From Rhizobiaceae bacterium (GTDB lineage: Bacteria; Pseudomonadota; Alphaproteobacteria; Rhizobiales; Rhizobiaceae), in NCBI GenBank assembly GCA_029212415.1, contig JARGOF010000005.1, positions 81,715-145,714 of the forward strand: a DNA stretch of 64,000 nucleotides. Direction: 5' to 3'. The notes beneath the pieces are model-generated. The model saw nothing but the letters and a program-made list of their open reading frames with translations. It did no database searches and was not told the DNA's origin. The stretch's first letter is position 1. Each line of letters opens with the position of its first letter. Made by a program: the position numbers and the translations under genes. Below, piece by piece: positions 43,423-53,193 of the stretch.

Positions 43423-44721
43423 ATGCGTCAAAGAATTTCTATCGGGCTATTGGCGGTTCCACTTTTTGTAGCGGCGCTTCTGGCGTCCGCTTTGGTTTAT
43501 TCGCAACAGTACAACGGACCGCCCATTCGAGCAGACGGTTTCGGGTATTATGCATTCGTAACGACGGTTTTTGTTGATCGCGACATGAGCTTCAAGACAG
43601 CGATCGATCAAATAGGGCCAGGTTCGCGCCACGGGGAAAAGATCAAACCCTTTGGTTTGGGAAGAGACAATGTATCGGGGAAAATATTCAATAAATACAC
43701 GCCGGGCACGGCTGTTCTGGAGTCGCCATTCTTTCTGCTCGCTGCAGGTGCGGCCCACCTGTTTGGTTACGAACAGGACGGGTACTCCAAACCGTTTCAG
43801 GTGGCGAACGTCATTTCCGGTGCCTTCTACCTGAGCGCTGGCGTTGCCTTGCTGTTTCTCTTCCTGCAGGGTGCCGGGCTCGGCAAACTGGCCACTGTAG
43901 AAGTGATTATCCTCCTCGTTTTTGCGACGAATGTGTTTCACTACGCAACCTATGATGCATCATTTTCACACATATATTCGTTTTTTGCCGTGGCTCTTCT
44001 GGTTTACCTCACACAGCGCTATCGACAATCAAAACAGCCATCAATTGGCCTCGCAACCCTGATCGGTTTCGTGCTCGGTCTTGTCATCCTGATCCGGATC
44101 CCCAATGCGATCCTCGGTCTTTTGCCGCTGGGCGTGCTTCTGGAACGCAGACGACTGGGGTTGGTCATCCAGCATGGCGCGGCGGCTGCATTGATTGCGG
44201 TGGTGGTTTTGTCACCCATGCTTGTCTGGTGGCATAGCGTCACTGGCCAGTGGATTGTGAACTCCTACGCCGTGACGGAAAATGAGGGTTTCACGCATTG
44301 GAAGAGCCCCTATGTCTTGAGCTTTCTGTTCAGTGTTGAACGTGGATTGTTTTTTTGGGCTCCTGTCCTCTTTGTGGCATTCTGCGGTCTTGTACCTCTG
44401 GTGCGCAAGGATCGGCTATGGGGGTGGCTTACAGTTGCTATTCTGACGCTGCAGATCTACCTTTGTTCAAGCTGGTGGGTCTGGCACTTCGGAGGAAGCT
44501 TTGGCAGTCGGCCTTTCGTTGACACGACGCCTCTCCTGGCGCTGCCTCTTGCCCTGGCAATCAAGGGCATACGTCAGCATATTGGTCGCTGGATATTGGT
44601 GCCGATGGCTGCATTGATTTTTGTCGAATGTTGTCTGATGTATGGGTATTGGCGACATTTTATACCCTATTCAGGAACAACAACTGCGATCCTGAAAGCC
44701 CTGCCTGGAAAACTGTTTTGA
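43423..44721 (+). CDS. Polytopic membrane protein, glycosyltransferase-like
   Basis: A 432-aa protein with roughly 10 hydrophobic helices and a first periplasmic loop carrying RADGFGYYAFVTTVFVDRDMSF, followed by FNKYTPGTAVLESPFF and FHYATYDASFSHIYSFF. The acidic residues in loop 1 and the helix pattern resemble lipid-linked-sugar transferases of the ArnT/PMT (GT-C) type, but I see no decisive motif. ATG 43423 with GGGGGTG upstream is chosen over an upstream frame start at 43330. No clear operon partner. Confidence 0.7.
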   Translation: MRQRISIGLLAVPLFVAALLASALVYSQQYNGPPIRADGFGYYAFVTTVFVDRDMSFKTAIDQIGPGSRHGEKIKPFGLGRDNVSGKIFNKYTPGTAVLESPFFLLAAGAAHLFGYEQDGYSKPFQVANVISGAFYLSAGVALLFLFLQGAGLGKLATVEVIILLVFATNVFHYATYDASFSHIYSFFAVALLVYLTQRYRQSKQPSIGLATLIGFVLGLVILIRIPNAILGLLPLGVLLERRRLGLVIQHGAAAALIAVVVLSPMLVWWHSVTGQWIVNSYAVTENEGFTHWKSPYVLSFLFSVERGLFFWAPVLFVAFCGLVPLVRKDRLWGWLTVAILTLQIYLCSSWWVWHFGGSFGSRPFVDTTPLLALPLALAIKGIRQHIGRWILVPMAALIFVECCLMYGYWRHFIPYSGTTTAILKALPGKLF

Positions 44722-44808
44722 ACGCGTCTTCGAACTTGCAGAGGGACTGTAGCGGTCCGCAATTTTGGTAATACTGAACCATGTCACCGGGATGGACCGT
44801 GTCCATAA

Positions 44809-44885
44809 TGGTGATCCCGGCGCGATTCGAACGCGCGACCCCCAGATTAGGAATCTGGTGCTCTATCCTGCTGAGCTACGGGACC
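44809..44885 (-). tRNA. tRNA-Arg (anticodon CCU)
   Basis: The minus strand folds completely: acceptor GGTCCCG/CGGGATC with one G-T pair, D-arm GCTC/GAGC, anticodon stem CCAGA/TCTGG with loop TTCCTAA (anticodon CCT), and T-arm GCGCG-TTCGAAT-CGCGC. The discriminator A is followed by an encoded CCA. It reads AGG codons. No integrase or att duplication was seen beside it. Confidence 0.97.
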
Positions 44886-45135
44886 ACTGGCCCCTCAATA
44901 GCAAACGGTGATGTGAAATCAATAAAAAGATTGTTGCGGGGGGTATTTCCCACGCGGCGCTGCGCCTTGACGTGGCCCGCGAGATTTCGGATGAAAACAA
45001 TATTGCTGCCGTGGGTGCCTGTCTGTTTGGCGTGAATCTTCACACCGTGTTTTATGCGTCAGTGCTTGAAAGCATCTTCCCGCTATGAAATGAGCATCTG
45101 AACAGATTGATTTGCTGTGAAGGAAAAGGCTGCTC

Positions 45136-45669
45136 ATGGCCGGAATGCCTGATATTCGCGAAACCGCCGAGGTTGAACTGCCGCGCATTCTTGCGGTCTA
45201 TCCTCTGGCTTTTCCAGATGAAGACTTACGGTCCCTTGTGTCCGCTTTGATCGAAGGTGAAGCGGACGCGCTATCGCTGGGTGCCTTTGATGGGGACATG
45301 GCTGTCGGGCATATTCTTTTCACTCTGTTTGACGGCGAGGGCACCCAAGACAAGGGCGCTGGCGCATTGCTCGCACCGCTCGCCGTGTTGCCCGAATATC
45401 AGCGGCAGGGGGTGGGAAGCGCCCTTGTCTCACAGGGGCTTGAACAATTGTCGTCCATGGGGACAAGGCAGGTCTTTGTTCTGGGTGATCCCAATTATTA
45501 TGGACGGTTTGGCTTTCAGGCCGAACAAAATGTAGCGCCACCCTATCCTTTGCCGGAAGAATGGCGTGGCGCGTGGCAATCCATGGTGCTCGGCGATGCA
45601 AGACCTTTGACACCAGGACAATGCTGCCTGCCTGACGCGTGGATGGAACCGGCGCTCTGGCAGCCTTGA
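45136..45669 (+). CDS. GNAT-family N-acetyltransferase
   Basis: A 177-aa acetyltransferase of the YhbS-like type: the acetyl-CoA loop is YQRQGVGSALVSQGL, preceded by LAPLAVLPE and followed by VFVLGDPNYYGRFGFQ. The target amine is unknown. It stands alone, upstream of a BASS transporter, with GGAAAAGG before the ATG. The 250 bases between the tRNA and this gene contain a short coding-like tail but no gene I can support. Confidence 0.9.
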   Translation: MAGMPDIRETAEVELPRILAVYPLAFPDEDLRSLVSALIEGEADALSLGAFDGDMAVGHILFTLFDGEGTQDKGAGALLAPLAVLPEYQRQGVGSALVSQGLEQLSSMGTRQVFVLGDPNYYGRFGFQAEQNVAPPYPLPEEWRGAWQSMVLGDARPLTPGQCCLPDAWMEPALWQP

Positions 45670-45790
45670 GCCTGGCAAAAATGGAATAGGTTGTTGATCC
45701 GGCTATCGTTTATCTATTGTCTCTCACTGTGCGAATGTGCACGGACCGCGAGGGGAGGCGGGTATATTGCTGTGGGTCGGACGGGCAGAT

Positions 45791-45816
45791 CGGACACGAT
45801 GTTTTTAACGTGTCCG
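45791..45816. promoter_or_regulatory. Palindrome before the BASS transporter gene
   Basis: CGGACACG (45791-45798) and CGTGTCCG (45809-45816) form a perfect 8-bp dyad around ATGTTTTTAA, 35 bases before the gene. It may be an operator or a leader hairpin. Confidence 0.45.
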
Positions 45817-45850
45817 GGCGGATATCAAAAAATGTGTTCTCGGGGATTTT

Positions 45851-46735
45851 ATGGGTATTTTGGTCGACATTCTCTTGCCGCTTTCGCTGGCATTCATCAT
45901 GTTTTCACTGGGCCTTGGCCTGACATTGAATGACTTTGCGCGGGTGGCCGTGCAGCCAAAAGCCTTTTTGACGGGCGCCATCTCGCAGATTGTCCTGCTG
46001 CCGCTGGTTGCCTTTGGCATTTTGCATGTGGTTCACCTGCCGCCGGAACTGGCGCTGGGTGTGATGATCCTGGCCTTTTGTCCGGGTGGCGTCACCACCA
46101 ATTTCATCACCATGCTTGCCGGAGGGACCGTCGCGCTGTCTGTCAGTCTGACCGCTGTCGTCTCCCTTTTGTCGATCCTGACGGTTCCCGTTCTGGTCGT
46201 CTGGTCAGCCGACTATTTTCTGGGTGCAGCGGCACCCGACATCAATGTCACCGCGCTGTCGGTCTTCATGTTTTTGATCACCGCGGTGCCCGTTGCGATC
46301 GGCATGATTGTGCGCCAGGTCTTTCCGGGTTTTGCAACAGGGGCCAAACCCTGGATGGTCGGGGCGACGATCTTTTTGTTCCTGGTCATCCTGCTGGGTG
46401 CGCTGATCACCTATTGGACGATCTTCCTGGAGAACTTTCTTGTTCTCGGACCCTTGCTGCTGGCCCTCAACATCATTCTTCTGGCTGTGGGCTATGGTCT
46501 TGGCCGGGTGATGCTTCTCGATCGGAAGGATCGCATCGCCATCGCCATTGAAACAGGCATACAAAACAGCACGCTCGGCATCACGGTGGGCAGCCTGATT
46601 GCCGGATTAACGGCAGGAGCGCCGGCCTTCAGCGTGCCATCCGGCGTCTATGGCATCACCATGTATTGTGTTGCTGTGCCCTTCATTATCTGGATGCGGC
46701 TGGGCATGGCGCAGGAGTCTGAAGGCGCTGTTTGA
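45851..46735 (+). CDS. Bile acid:sodium symporter-family (BASS) transporter
   Basis: A 294-aa inner-membrane protein with about nine or ten helices. The family hallmark on a broken helix is seen as LAFCPGGVTTNFITMLAGGTVALSVSLTAV, with LSILTVP after it, and the second crossover region is ETGIQNSTLGITVG. BASS proteins couple sodium to organic-anion transport (bile acids, pyruvate, pantoate or others). The substrate is unknown. Confidence 0.9.
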   Translation: MGILVDILLPLSLAFIMFSLGLGLTLNDFARVAVQPKAFLTGAISQIVLLPLVAFGILHVVHLPPELALGVMILAFCPGGVTTNFITMLAGGTVALSVSLTAVVSLLSILTVPVLVVWSADYFLGAAAPDINVTALSVFMFLITAVPVAIGMIVRQVFPGFATGAKPWMVGATIFLFLVILLGALITYWTIFLENFLVLGPLLLALNIILLAVGYGLGRVMLLDRKDRIAIAIETGIQNSTLGITVGSLIAGLTAGAPAFSVPSGVYGITMYCVAVPFIIWMRLGMAQESEGAV

Positions 46736-46797
46736 AGTTTACTTTTGATCCCTCCTGGCGGATGGAACGGAATGCCCTGCGGCGATCTCCTTGGCCG

Positions 46798-46818
46798 GCC
46801 TGACTTTTTTCAGGCTTT
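46798..46818 (+). terminator. Possible terminator after the BASS gene
   Basis: GCCTGA (46798-46803) and TCAGGC (46810-46815) form a 6-bp stem with a T-rich loop, followed by TTT. Short and weak. Confidence 0.35.
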
Positions 46819-46894
46819 CCCCTTCGCCGGTTCCATGCAATCCTTTGCATCGTAAGTCGCTGCGGGCTGGCAGTGGCGTGGGGGAGTTGAAGGA

Positions 46895-48553
46895 TTGTCG
46901 ACGTTTGAATATCGGTTCCGATCTGCGTTGTCGGCACCGCAGGACCGTGGTGGAACGCCGCCGAAACATGAAAAGACCCTGATTGGCGATGTCCTCTATG
47001 AAAAGGATGTGGCGGTGGCGCTTGCCGACGGCACGATCATCCATGTGGATGTCTTTCGTCCATTGCACGGTATTGCTGCGCCGCTGATCGCCTGGGGTCC
47101 CTACGGCAAACACGGCCATACCCGCTATTCGGTGAATTTTCCCAACGCCGATGTGGATGACGACACATTGTCCGCCTATACCGCTTTCGAGGCGCCAGAC
47201 CCGATGTATTGGGTGCCGCACGGTTACGCGATCATCAATGCGGACCCGCGCGGGACCTGGTATTCGCAGGGCCGCGCCACCTATCTGTCGCCGCAGGAGG
47301 CTGAGGATTATGCAGCCCTCATCGGCTGGGCCGGGACGCAAGACTGGTCGAACGGCAAGGTGGGCCTGTCCGGCGTTTCCTATCTGACATCATCCCAATG
47401 GCGGGTGGCTGAACTCAACCCGCCACACCTGGCCGCCATCAATCCCTGGGAAGGCTGGAGCGACACCTACCGCGAAGTGGTGCGGCATGGAGGGATTCCC
47501 GAAACGTCGTTCTGGGATTACCTTCCCGGTCGCTGGGGTCATGGCGTCGGCGCGGTCGAGGACCTGCGGCTGGAGACACGGGAACGTCCGCTGTTTGATG
47601 CCTATTGGGAAAGCAAACGGGCAAAGCTGGAAAAGATCAAGGTTCCTGCTTTTGTCTGCGCCAGCTGGACTGATCAGGCCCTGCACACGCGCGGCACATT
47701 GGAAGGGTTTCGCCGGATATCTTCGGGACAGAAATGGCTCTACGTGCATGGCCGAAAGAAATGGGCGCATTATTACCAGCCGCGCAGCCTGGAGATGCAG
47801 CGGGCTTTCTTTGACCATTTCCTGCATGGCAAGACAACGCAGCTGGCGTCCTGGCCGCTGGTGCGCTTCGAGCTGCGCGAAAAATACAATCAGGGCAAGG
47901 AACTTGCCGCCCGCCAATGGCCGATTGAAGACACACATTATGTGGCGCTCTATCTGTCACCCGGCGCGCTGAATGCATCGCCGGGTGAGAGTGCGATAGT
48001 CTCCTATGACCCGACCCAGGGTGAAAGGGCCGTCTTCGACCATTGTTTTGACACCCCGACGGACCTCGTCGGGCACATGGCGCTCAGTCTCAAGGTTTCG
48101 ATTGATGCGGGCGACGACATGGATATATTCGTCGCTGTGCAAAAACTTGATGCCAATGGAAATGTCGTTCCCTTTGCCTTTTACGCACAATTTGAAGATG
48201 GGCCGGTGGCGCTTGGCTGGCTGCGCGTTTCCCACCGGGAACTGGATCAGCAAGCCTCCACACCCCACAGGCCCGTTCTGGCGCACAGGCGGGAGCAAAA
48301 GCTTGAGCCGGGGGAAATCGTGCCGGTCGACATCGAGATCTGGCCGTCGGGCACGCATTTCGACGCCGGTGAAGGCCTGCGCCTGATTGTTCAGGGCAGC
48401 GATATTTATGATTATCCAAAACCCAGCGTCTATGCCCGGCACGAGGCCCTGAGGAATGCTGGACGCCAGACGTTGCATCTGGGTGGGCCGTCACCGGCAC
48501 GGCTTTTGCTCCCGGTCATACAGACCGTCACACACAACAGCAGGGAAAGTTAA
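46895..48553 (+). CDS. CocE/NonD-family alpha/beta hydrolase
   Basis: A 552-aa serine hydrolase of the X-Pro dipeptidyl-peptidase S15/CocE type. The nucleophile elbow is GLSGVSY, preceded by YAIINADPRGTWYSQG; the C-terminal jelly-roll (XPD C domain) is seen in MALSLKVSIDAGDDMDIFVAVQKLD and the final HLGGPSPARLLLPVI. The start is TTG 46895 with GGGGAG 12 bases upstream; no internal ATG fits. The liv-type operon follows 68 bases later, suggesting the hydrolase releases or consumes its substrate. No signal peptide is evident. Confidence 0.85.
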   Translation: MSTFEYRFRSALSAPQDRGGTPPKHEKTLIGDVLYEKDVAVALADGTIIHVDVFRPLHGIAAPLIAWGPYGKHGHTRYSVNFPNADVDDDTLSAYTAFEAPDPMYWVPHGYAIINADPRGTWYSQGRATYLSPQEAEDYAALIGWAGTQDWSNGKVGLSGVSYLTSSQWRVAELNPPHLAAINPWEGWSDTYREVVRHGGIPETSFWDYLPGRWGHGVGAVEDLRLETRERPLFDAYWESKRAKLEKIKVPAFVCASWTDQALHTRGTLEGFRRISSGQKWLYVHGRKKWAHYYQPRSLEMQRAFFDHFLHGKTTQLASWPLVRFELREKYNQGKELAARQWPIEDTHYVALYLSPGALNASPGESAIVSYDPTQGERAVFDHCFDTPTDLVGHMALSLKVSIDAGDDMDIFVAVQKLDANGNVVPFAFYAQFEDGPVALGWLRVSHRELDQQASTPHRPVLAHRREQKLEPGEIVPVDIEIWPSGTHFDAGEGLRLIVQGSDIYDYPKPSVYARHEALRNAGRQTLHLGGPSPARLLLPVIQTVTHNSRES

Positions 48554-48621
48554 ATTGACGCTGGGTGGGGACTGGCCTACATTTTTTAAATAATAATGAA
48601 AACAACGTTTGGGAGGACGAT

Positions 48622-49785
48622 ATGAAAAAAACCTTGATGACAATCTGTGCGCTTGCACTGTCACTTGCCGGTGGCGCTGCCCTTGCTCAGGAAACGGTCA
48701 AAATTGGCGTGATCAATGCCTATTCCGGCCAGTTCGCCGATCCGGCAGCCCAGCTGGATGCGGGTATCAAACTCTATATGCAGATCCATGGCGACGCGGT
48801 CGCCGGCAAGAAAATCGAGATCATCCGCAAGGATGTGGGCGGTATCGCCCCCGATGTCGCCAAACGCCTTGCCGAAGAACTGGTGGTGCGCGAGGGCGTT
48901 GATATTCTCGCCGGCAACCTGCTGACACCCAATGCGCTGGCCGTCGGTGCTGTCTCCGAAGAGGCTGAAAAATTCATGGTGGTGATGAATGCCGCCACCT
49001 CGATCATCATCAAGAAATCGCCCTATATGGCGCGCACCTCGCTCACCGCAGCACAGTTGAACCACGCCTTCGGTGAATGGGTGGCCGACAATGGCGTCAA
49101 GGAAGTCTATACGATGGTCACGGACTATGGTCCGGGCATCGGTTCGGGCGCCGCCTTTGAAGCGGCCTTCGTGGCCAAGGGCGGTAAAGTCGTCGGCGCC
49201 GACCGCACGCCGGTCGTCAACCCGGACTTCTCGCCCTTTGTACAGCGTATTGCCGATGCAAAGCCTGAAGCGCTTTATGCCTGGGTTCCGGGCGGTACAC
49301 AGCCTCCGGCCCTTGGTAAGGCGCTGGCGGAACGCGGCGTAACACCGGCCAATACAAAGATCTACGCACAGGGTGAATTGACCGATGATGCGGCGCTGGA
49401 AGCCATGGGCGACGTCGCGCTCGGCATCGTCACCGCCTATCACTACAACGTCCACCGGGACACACCGCTCAACAACGAGTTTGTTGCAGCCTTCAAGGCG
49501 GCCAATGATGGCCGTGATCCGGACATCTATGCGATTGGCGCCTATGACGGCATGCACCTGATCTATGAAGCGTTGAAAAAAACCAATGGTGATGCTTCCG
49601 GCCCGGCACTAATCGCCGCTGCCAAGGGGATGGCCTGGGAAAGCCCGCGCGGCCCCATGTCAATCGACCCGGAAACACGCGATGTGGTTCAGACCGTATG
49701 GATTCGTGAAGTGCAAAAGCTTGATGGCAAACCGGCCAATGTGATCATTGATCAGGTCGACAATGCCAAGGATCCGACTCACTGA
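48622..49785 (+). CDS. Branched-chain amino-acid-type ABC binding protein (LivK-like)
   Basis: A 387-aa periplasmic type I receptor with a signal peptide (ending ALAQ). The family core is seen in VKIGVINAYSGQFADPAAQLDAGIKLYM, DILAGNLLTPNALAVG and VYTMVTDYGPGIGSGAAFEAAFVAKGGKV. ATG 48622 follows GGGAGGACG; the frame is open upstream to 48565 but without family sequence. The ligand may differ from leucine. Confidence 0.92.
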   Translation: MKKTLMTICALALSLAGGAALAQETVKIGVINAYSGQFADPAAQLDAGIKLYMQIHGDAVAGKKIEIIRKDVGGIAPDVAKRLAEELVVREGVDILAGNLLTPNALAVGAVSEEAEKFMVVMNAATSIIIKKSPYMARTSLTAAQLNHAFGEWVADNGVKEVYTMVTDYGPGIGSGAAFEAAFVAKGGKVVGADRTPVVNPDFSPFVQRIADAKPEALYAWVPGGTQPPALGKALAERGVTPANTKIYAQGELTDDAALEAMGDVALGIVTAYHYNVHRDTPLNNEFVAAFKAANDGRDPDIYAIGAYDGMHLIYEALKKTNGDASGPALIAAAKGMAWESPRGPMSIDPETRDVVQTVWIREVQKLDGKPANVIIDQVDNAKDPTH

Positions 49786-49810
49786 TTGATCGACGAATTT
49801 CGATCCAACA

Positions 49811-49836
49811 GGCGCTGGCCCTCCATGGCCGGCGCC
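49811..49836. repeat. Stem-loop between binding-protein and permease genes
   Basis: GGCGCTGGCC (49811-49820) pairs with GGCCGGCGCC (49827-49836), ten pairs including one G-T, around CTCCAT. It lies in the LivK-LivH gap. No T-run. Confidence 0.65.
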
Positions 49837-49863
49837 GATACTCGCCTCAAAGGGTTTTCCTGA

Positions 49864-50724
49864 ATGAGCCAGTTGTTCGCGGTCCTGTTTGACGGGTTTG
49901 CTTACGGGATGCTGCTGTTTTTGCTCTCGGTGGGCCTCTCCGTCACGCTGGGTCTGATGAATTTTACCAATCTTGCCCACGGTGCTTTCGCCATGGTGGG
50001 TGGCTATGTCACCTATTCACTGGTGGAACTGGCCGGCTGGCCCTTTCTGGCAACCCTGCCTTTTGCTTTCCTGATCACAGCCATTATCGCCGCTGCTTTC
50101 GAGCGGTTTCTTTTCCGACGCATCTATGAAGCCGGCGAATTGAACCAGGTGCTGTTTACCATTGGCCTGGTTTTTGCGGCCTCTGCCGTCGCCGCCTATT
50201 TCTTTGGCACTGTCCATCATTCCGTTGATCTGCCCGCCTATCTGACCGGTTTCATCGAGGTCGGCAGTGTCAAGCTGCCAGCCTACCGTATTTTCCTGGT
50301 GGTGGTGGCGCTCGTTGTCACGGCCATCGTCGTCGCGGGTCTGGAATATACCCGTTTCGGTGCCATGGTCCGCGCGTCGGTCGACAATCAGAAAGTCGCA
50401 CGCGGCCTTGGTCTCAACGTCAACCGGATCTTTGCGCTGACCTTTGCATTGGGCAGTGGGCTGGCCGGACTGGGCGGGGCGCTGGCCATCGACATTCTGT
50501 CGCTTGATCCGTCCTTCGGATTCCACATTCTGGTGCTGGTGCTGATCGTGGTTGCCGTGGGGGGGCTCGGCTCCATCTGGGGCAGTTTTCTTGCTGCCGC
50601 CTGCCTTGGGATTTTTGATGTGGCGGGCAAATATTTCATTCCGGAGCTCGGGGCCTTCCTGATCTATCTCTTCATGGTGGCGCTGCTTTTCATCAAGCCG
50701 CGCGGCCTGTTCGGGAGACGATGA
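49864..50724 (+). CDS. livH: Branched-chain amino-acid-type ABC permease (LivH-like)
   Basis: A 286-aa inner-membrane subunit: LSVGLSVTLGLMNFTNLAHGAFAMVGGY is the diagnostic helix pair, and GLNVNRIFALTFALGSGLAGLGGAL is the coupling region. It is followed with overlap by LivM. Confidence 0.93.
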   Translation: MSQLFAVLFDGFAYGMLLFLLSVGLSVTLGLMNFTNLAHGAFAMVGGYVTYSLVELAGWPFLATLPFAFLITAIIAAAFERFLFRRIYEAGELNQVLFTIGLVFAASAVAAYFFGTVHHSVDLPAYLTGFIEVGSVKLPAYRIFLVVVALVVTAIVVAGLEYTRFGAMVRASVDNQKVARGLGLNVNRIFALTFALGSGLAGLGGALAIDILSLDPSFGFHILVLVLIVVAVGGLGSIWGSFLAAACLGIFDVAGKYFIPELGAFLIYLFMVALLFIKPRGLFGRR

Positions 50725-51698
50725 CCATGGACCCGCATCTCTGGCTGAAGCGCAAGGGACGCATATCGCCCTATGAAGTGGTCTTCTGGCCCATCGTCCT
50801 GGTGCTGCCGTTCTGGCTGTTTCCGACCTATCTGTCGCTCTCCAGCCAGATCGCCATCACGGCCCTGTTTTGCATCTCGCTAGACCTGATCCTTGGTTAT
50901 GCAGGCATTATTTCGCTTGGCCATGCCGCCTTTTTCGGCATCGGTGCCTATGCGGCCGGGCTGCTCTCGGCCCATGGCTGGGGCGAACCGCTTTCGGGCC
51001 TTGCCTTCGCGGCCGTTGTTGCGGCTTTTGCTGGCTGGATCGTCAGTTTCATGATCGTGCGGGTGCAGCATCTGGCGCTGCTGATGATCACCCTGGGGCT
51101 TGGCTTCCTGCTGGTCGAACTTGCCAATTCGCTGGGCTCATTTACCGGTGGCGCCGACGGGTTGCAGGGCATTGATACCTGGAAGCTTTTGGGTGTCTGG
51201 AAATTCTCCTTCTGGGGCAAGACGGCCTATGCCTATTCTCTGGCGGTGCTGTTCATTCTATTCCTCGTATGCCGCCGCATTGTGCGTTCACCTTTCGGAC
51301 TGACTCTGGAAGCGATCCGCGAGAACCCGGACCGCACGACGGCGCTGGGCGCGCCGAACCGGGCGCATCTGCAAAAGATTTTCACCCTGTCGGCCGGTAT
51401 TGCCGGCATTGCGGGCGCCCTGCTTGCGCAGACGACAGAGACGGTTTCTCTGGAAAGCCTTGGTTTCCAGAGATCGGCGGAGATTGCCATCATGCTGATT
51501 CTGGGCGGCACCGGGCGGCTCTATGGCGCCATACTCGGTGCGATCATCTTCATGGTGGCGCGTGACCAATTGGCCGGAATGAATCCGCAATATTGGTATT
51601 TCTGGATCGGTCTTTTGCTGATGATCGTTGTCCTGTTCATGCCGCGCGGCATTCTTGGCGGGCTGGAGCGGCTGGCCGCATTGGGGAGGCGTCGATGA
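50721..51698 (+). CDS. livM: Branched-chain amino-acid-type ABC permease (LivM-like)
   Basis: A 325-aa inner-membrane subunit: DLILGYAGIISLGHAAFFGIGAYAAGLLS, GLTLEAIRENPDRTTALGAPNRAHLQKIF (coupling) and EIAIMLILGGTGRLYGAILGA. ATG 50721 overlaps the LivH stop by 4 bases; ATG 50727 is also possible. Confidence 0.93.
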   Translation: MTMDPHLWLKRKGRISPYEVVFWPIVLVLPFWLFPTYLSLSSQIAITALFCISLDLILGYAGIISLGHAAFFGIGAYAAGLLSAHGWGEPLSGLAFAAVVAAFAGWIVSFMIVRVQHLALLMITLGLGFLLVELANSLGSFTGGADGLQGIDTWKLLGVWKFSFWGKTAYAYSLAVLFILFLVCRRIVRSPFGLTLEAIRENPDRTTALGAPNRAHLQKIFTLSAGIAGIAGALLAQTTETVSLESLGFQRSAEIAIMLILGGTGRLYGAILGAIIFMVARDQLAGMNPQYWYFWIGLLLMIVVLFMPRGILGGLERLAALGRRR

Positions 51699-52456
51699 TT
51701 GCACCTGTCAATGCACTGGAAACCGGCCATCTCAACAAGGCCTTCGGCAAGCTGGTTGTCGCCGACGATATCAGCCTGACGCTGCCGCAGGGCGCCCGCC
51801 ATGCGCTGATCGGCCCGAATGGTGCGGGCAAGACGACCCTGATCAACCTGATGACCGGCGTCCTGCCACCGGATTCGGGTCATGTGCGGCTGGACGGCAA
51901 AGAAATCACCGGGCTGGAAAGCGATGTCCGGGTCAAACGCGGCCTGGTGCGCACCTTCCAGATCAATACATTGTTTCCCAAGCTGACACCGCTGGAATCG
52001 GTTCTCATGGCGGTGCTGGAACGGGAGGGGATTTCGGGGCAATGGATTGCACCGCTGGCCGCCCGCAGGGATGCCATTGACGAAGCCTTTGGACTGCTGA
52101 CCCAACTGGGTCTTGGCGATGATGCGACCAGACCCACCCATGATCTGGCCTATGGCCAGCAGCGATTGCTGGAAATTGCGCTGGCGCTGGCGACAAAGCC
52201 CAAGGTTCTGCTGCTAGACGAGCCGGCGGCCGGCGTGCCGAAAAGCGAGAGCGCGGCCCTGTTCGAAGCCATTGCGGCCCTGCCGGCCGATATTTCCGTG
52301 CTTTTCATCGAACATGACATGAACCTTGTCTTCACCTTCGCCAGCCGCATCACGGTTCTGGTTCAGGGACGTATCCTGACGGAGGGATCGCCTGACGAGA
52401 TCGCCCATGATCCACAGGTGCGGGAAGTCTATCTGGGAGGCGCGGACCATGGTTGA
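51695..52456 (+). CDS. livG: Branched-chain amino-acid-type ABC ATPase (LivG-like)
   Basis: A 253-aa ATPase: Walker A GPNGAGKTT, the LivG-specific RTFQINTLFPKLT, a signature-like DLAYGQQRLLEIALALA (YGQQR in place of SGGQR, normal in this family) and LLLDEPAAG. It is translated from ATG 51695, overlapping LivM by 4 bases. Confidence 0.93.
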   Translation: MIAPVNALETGHLNKAFGKLVVADDISLTLPQGARHALIGPNGAGKTTLINLMTGVLPPDSGHVRLDGKEITGLESDVRVKRGLVRTFQINTLFPKLTPLESVLMAVLEREGISGQWIAPLAARRDAIDEAFGLLTQLGLGDDATRPTHDLAYGQQRLLEIALALATKPKVLLLDEPAAGVPKSESAALFEAIAALPADISVLFIEHDMNLVFTFASRITVLVQGRILTEGSPDEIAHDPQVREVYLGGADHG

Positions 52457-53162
52457 ACCGCTGCTGGAGTTGCGCGATGTCAGTGCCGGCTATGGTGAGG
52501 CCGTGGTGCTTGAGGATATTTCTCTGGACATCATGGATGGTGCGGGCCTCGCGCTGCTCGGTCGCAATGGTGTAGGTAAATCGACCCTGATCCAGACGAT
52601 CATGGGGTTCACCCATCTGGTCAAGGGCACAGTGCATTGGCGCGGCGAGGATATCACCCGCCTCAAACCCTATCAGCGCGCCCGGGCGGGCATCGGATGG
52701 ATCCCGCAGGAACGCGATATTTTTCCTTCGCTGAGTGTCGAGGAAAATCTTGGAGTGGTCGCCAGACCGGGCCTGTGGGACAGGGCAAAGGTCTTTGCCC
52801 TTTTTCCGCGGCTGGAGGAGCGGCGGGCCAATATGGGCAACCAATTGTCTGGCGGCGAACAGCAGATGCTGGCCATCGCCCGTACATTGATGACCAATCC
52901 GTCGTTGTTGCTGCTTGATGAACCACTGGAGGGGCTGGCCCCGATCGTGGTGGAAGAACTGGGCAGGGCGATTGCCGATATGACCAAACAGGGCGGCATG
53001 ACTTTGGTCATGGTCGAACAACACGCCGAAGTGGCCTTGAAAATGACCGACACAGCGGTGATCATTGAACGCGGCCGGATCGCGCATCGTGGTCGATCAT
53101 CGGAACTCATCAGGGATCAGGCAACATTGGATCGCTTTATCGGTCTCAATATTGGCACTTAG
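52449..53162 (+). CDS. livF: Branched-chain amino-acid-type ABC ATPase (LivF-like)
   Basis: A 237-aa ATPase: Walker A GRNGVGKST, Q-loop IPQERDIFPSLSVEENL, signature SGGEQQMLAIARTL, LLLLDEPLEGL, switch MVEQHAEVAL. It starts 8 bases inside livG. It completes a five-component uptake system. Confidence 0.93.
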   Translation: MVEPLLELRDVSAGYGEAVVLEDISLDIMDGAGLALLGRNGVGKSTLIQTIMGFTHLVKGTVHWRGEDITRLKPYQRARAGIGWIPQERDIFPSLSVEENLGVVARPGLWDRAKVFALFPRLEERRANMGNQLSGGEQQMLAIARTLMTNPSLLLLDEPLEGLAPIVVEELGRAIADMTKQGGMTLVMVEQHAEVALKMTDTAVIIERGRIAHRGRSSELIRDQATLDRFIGLNIGT

Positions 53163-53193
53163 TTCATCGCGCACTCGGTCTGGAGGACTGGAT

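Noticed and set aside
44809-44885. tRNA-Arg gene as an integration site
   Set aside because: No duplicated tRNA 3' end, integrase or island boundary is seen beside it.
44920-45088. Coding-like tail downstream of the tRNA (reading ...ALRLDVAREISDEN...)
   Set aside because: It has no start codon in frame and no recognisable domain; it could be a gene remnant but cannot be supported.
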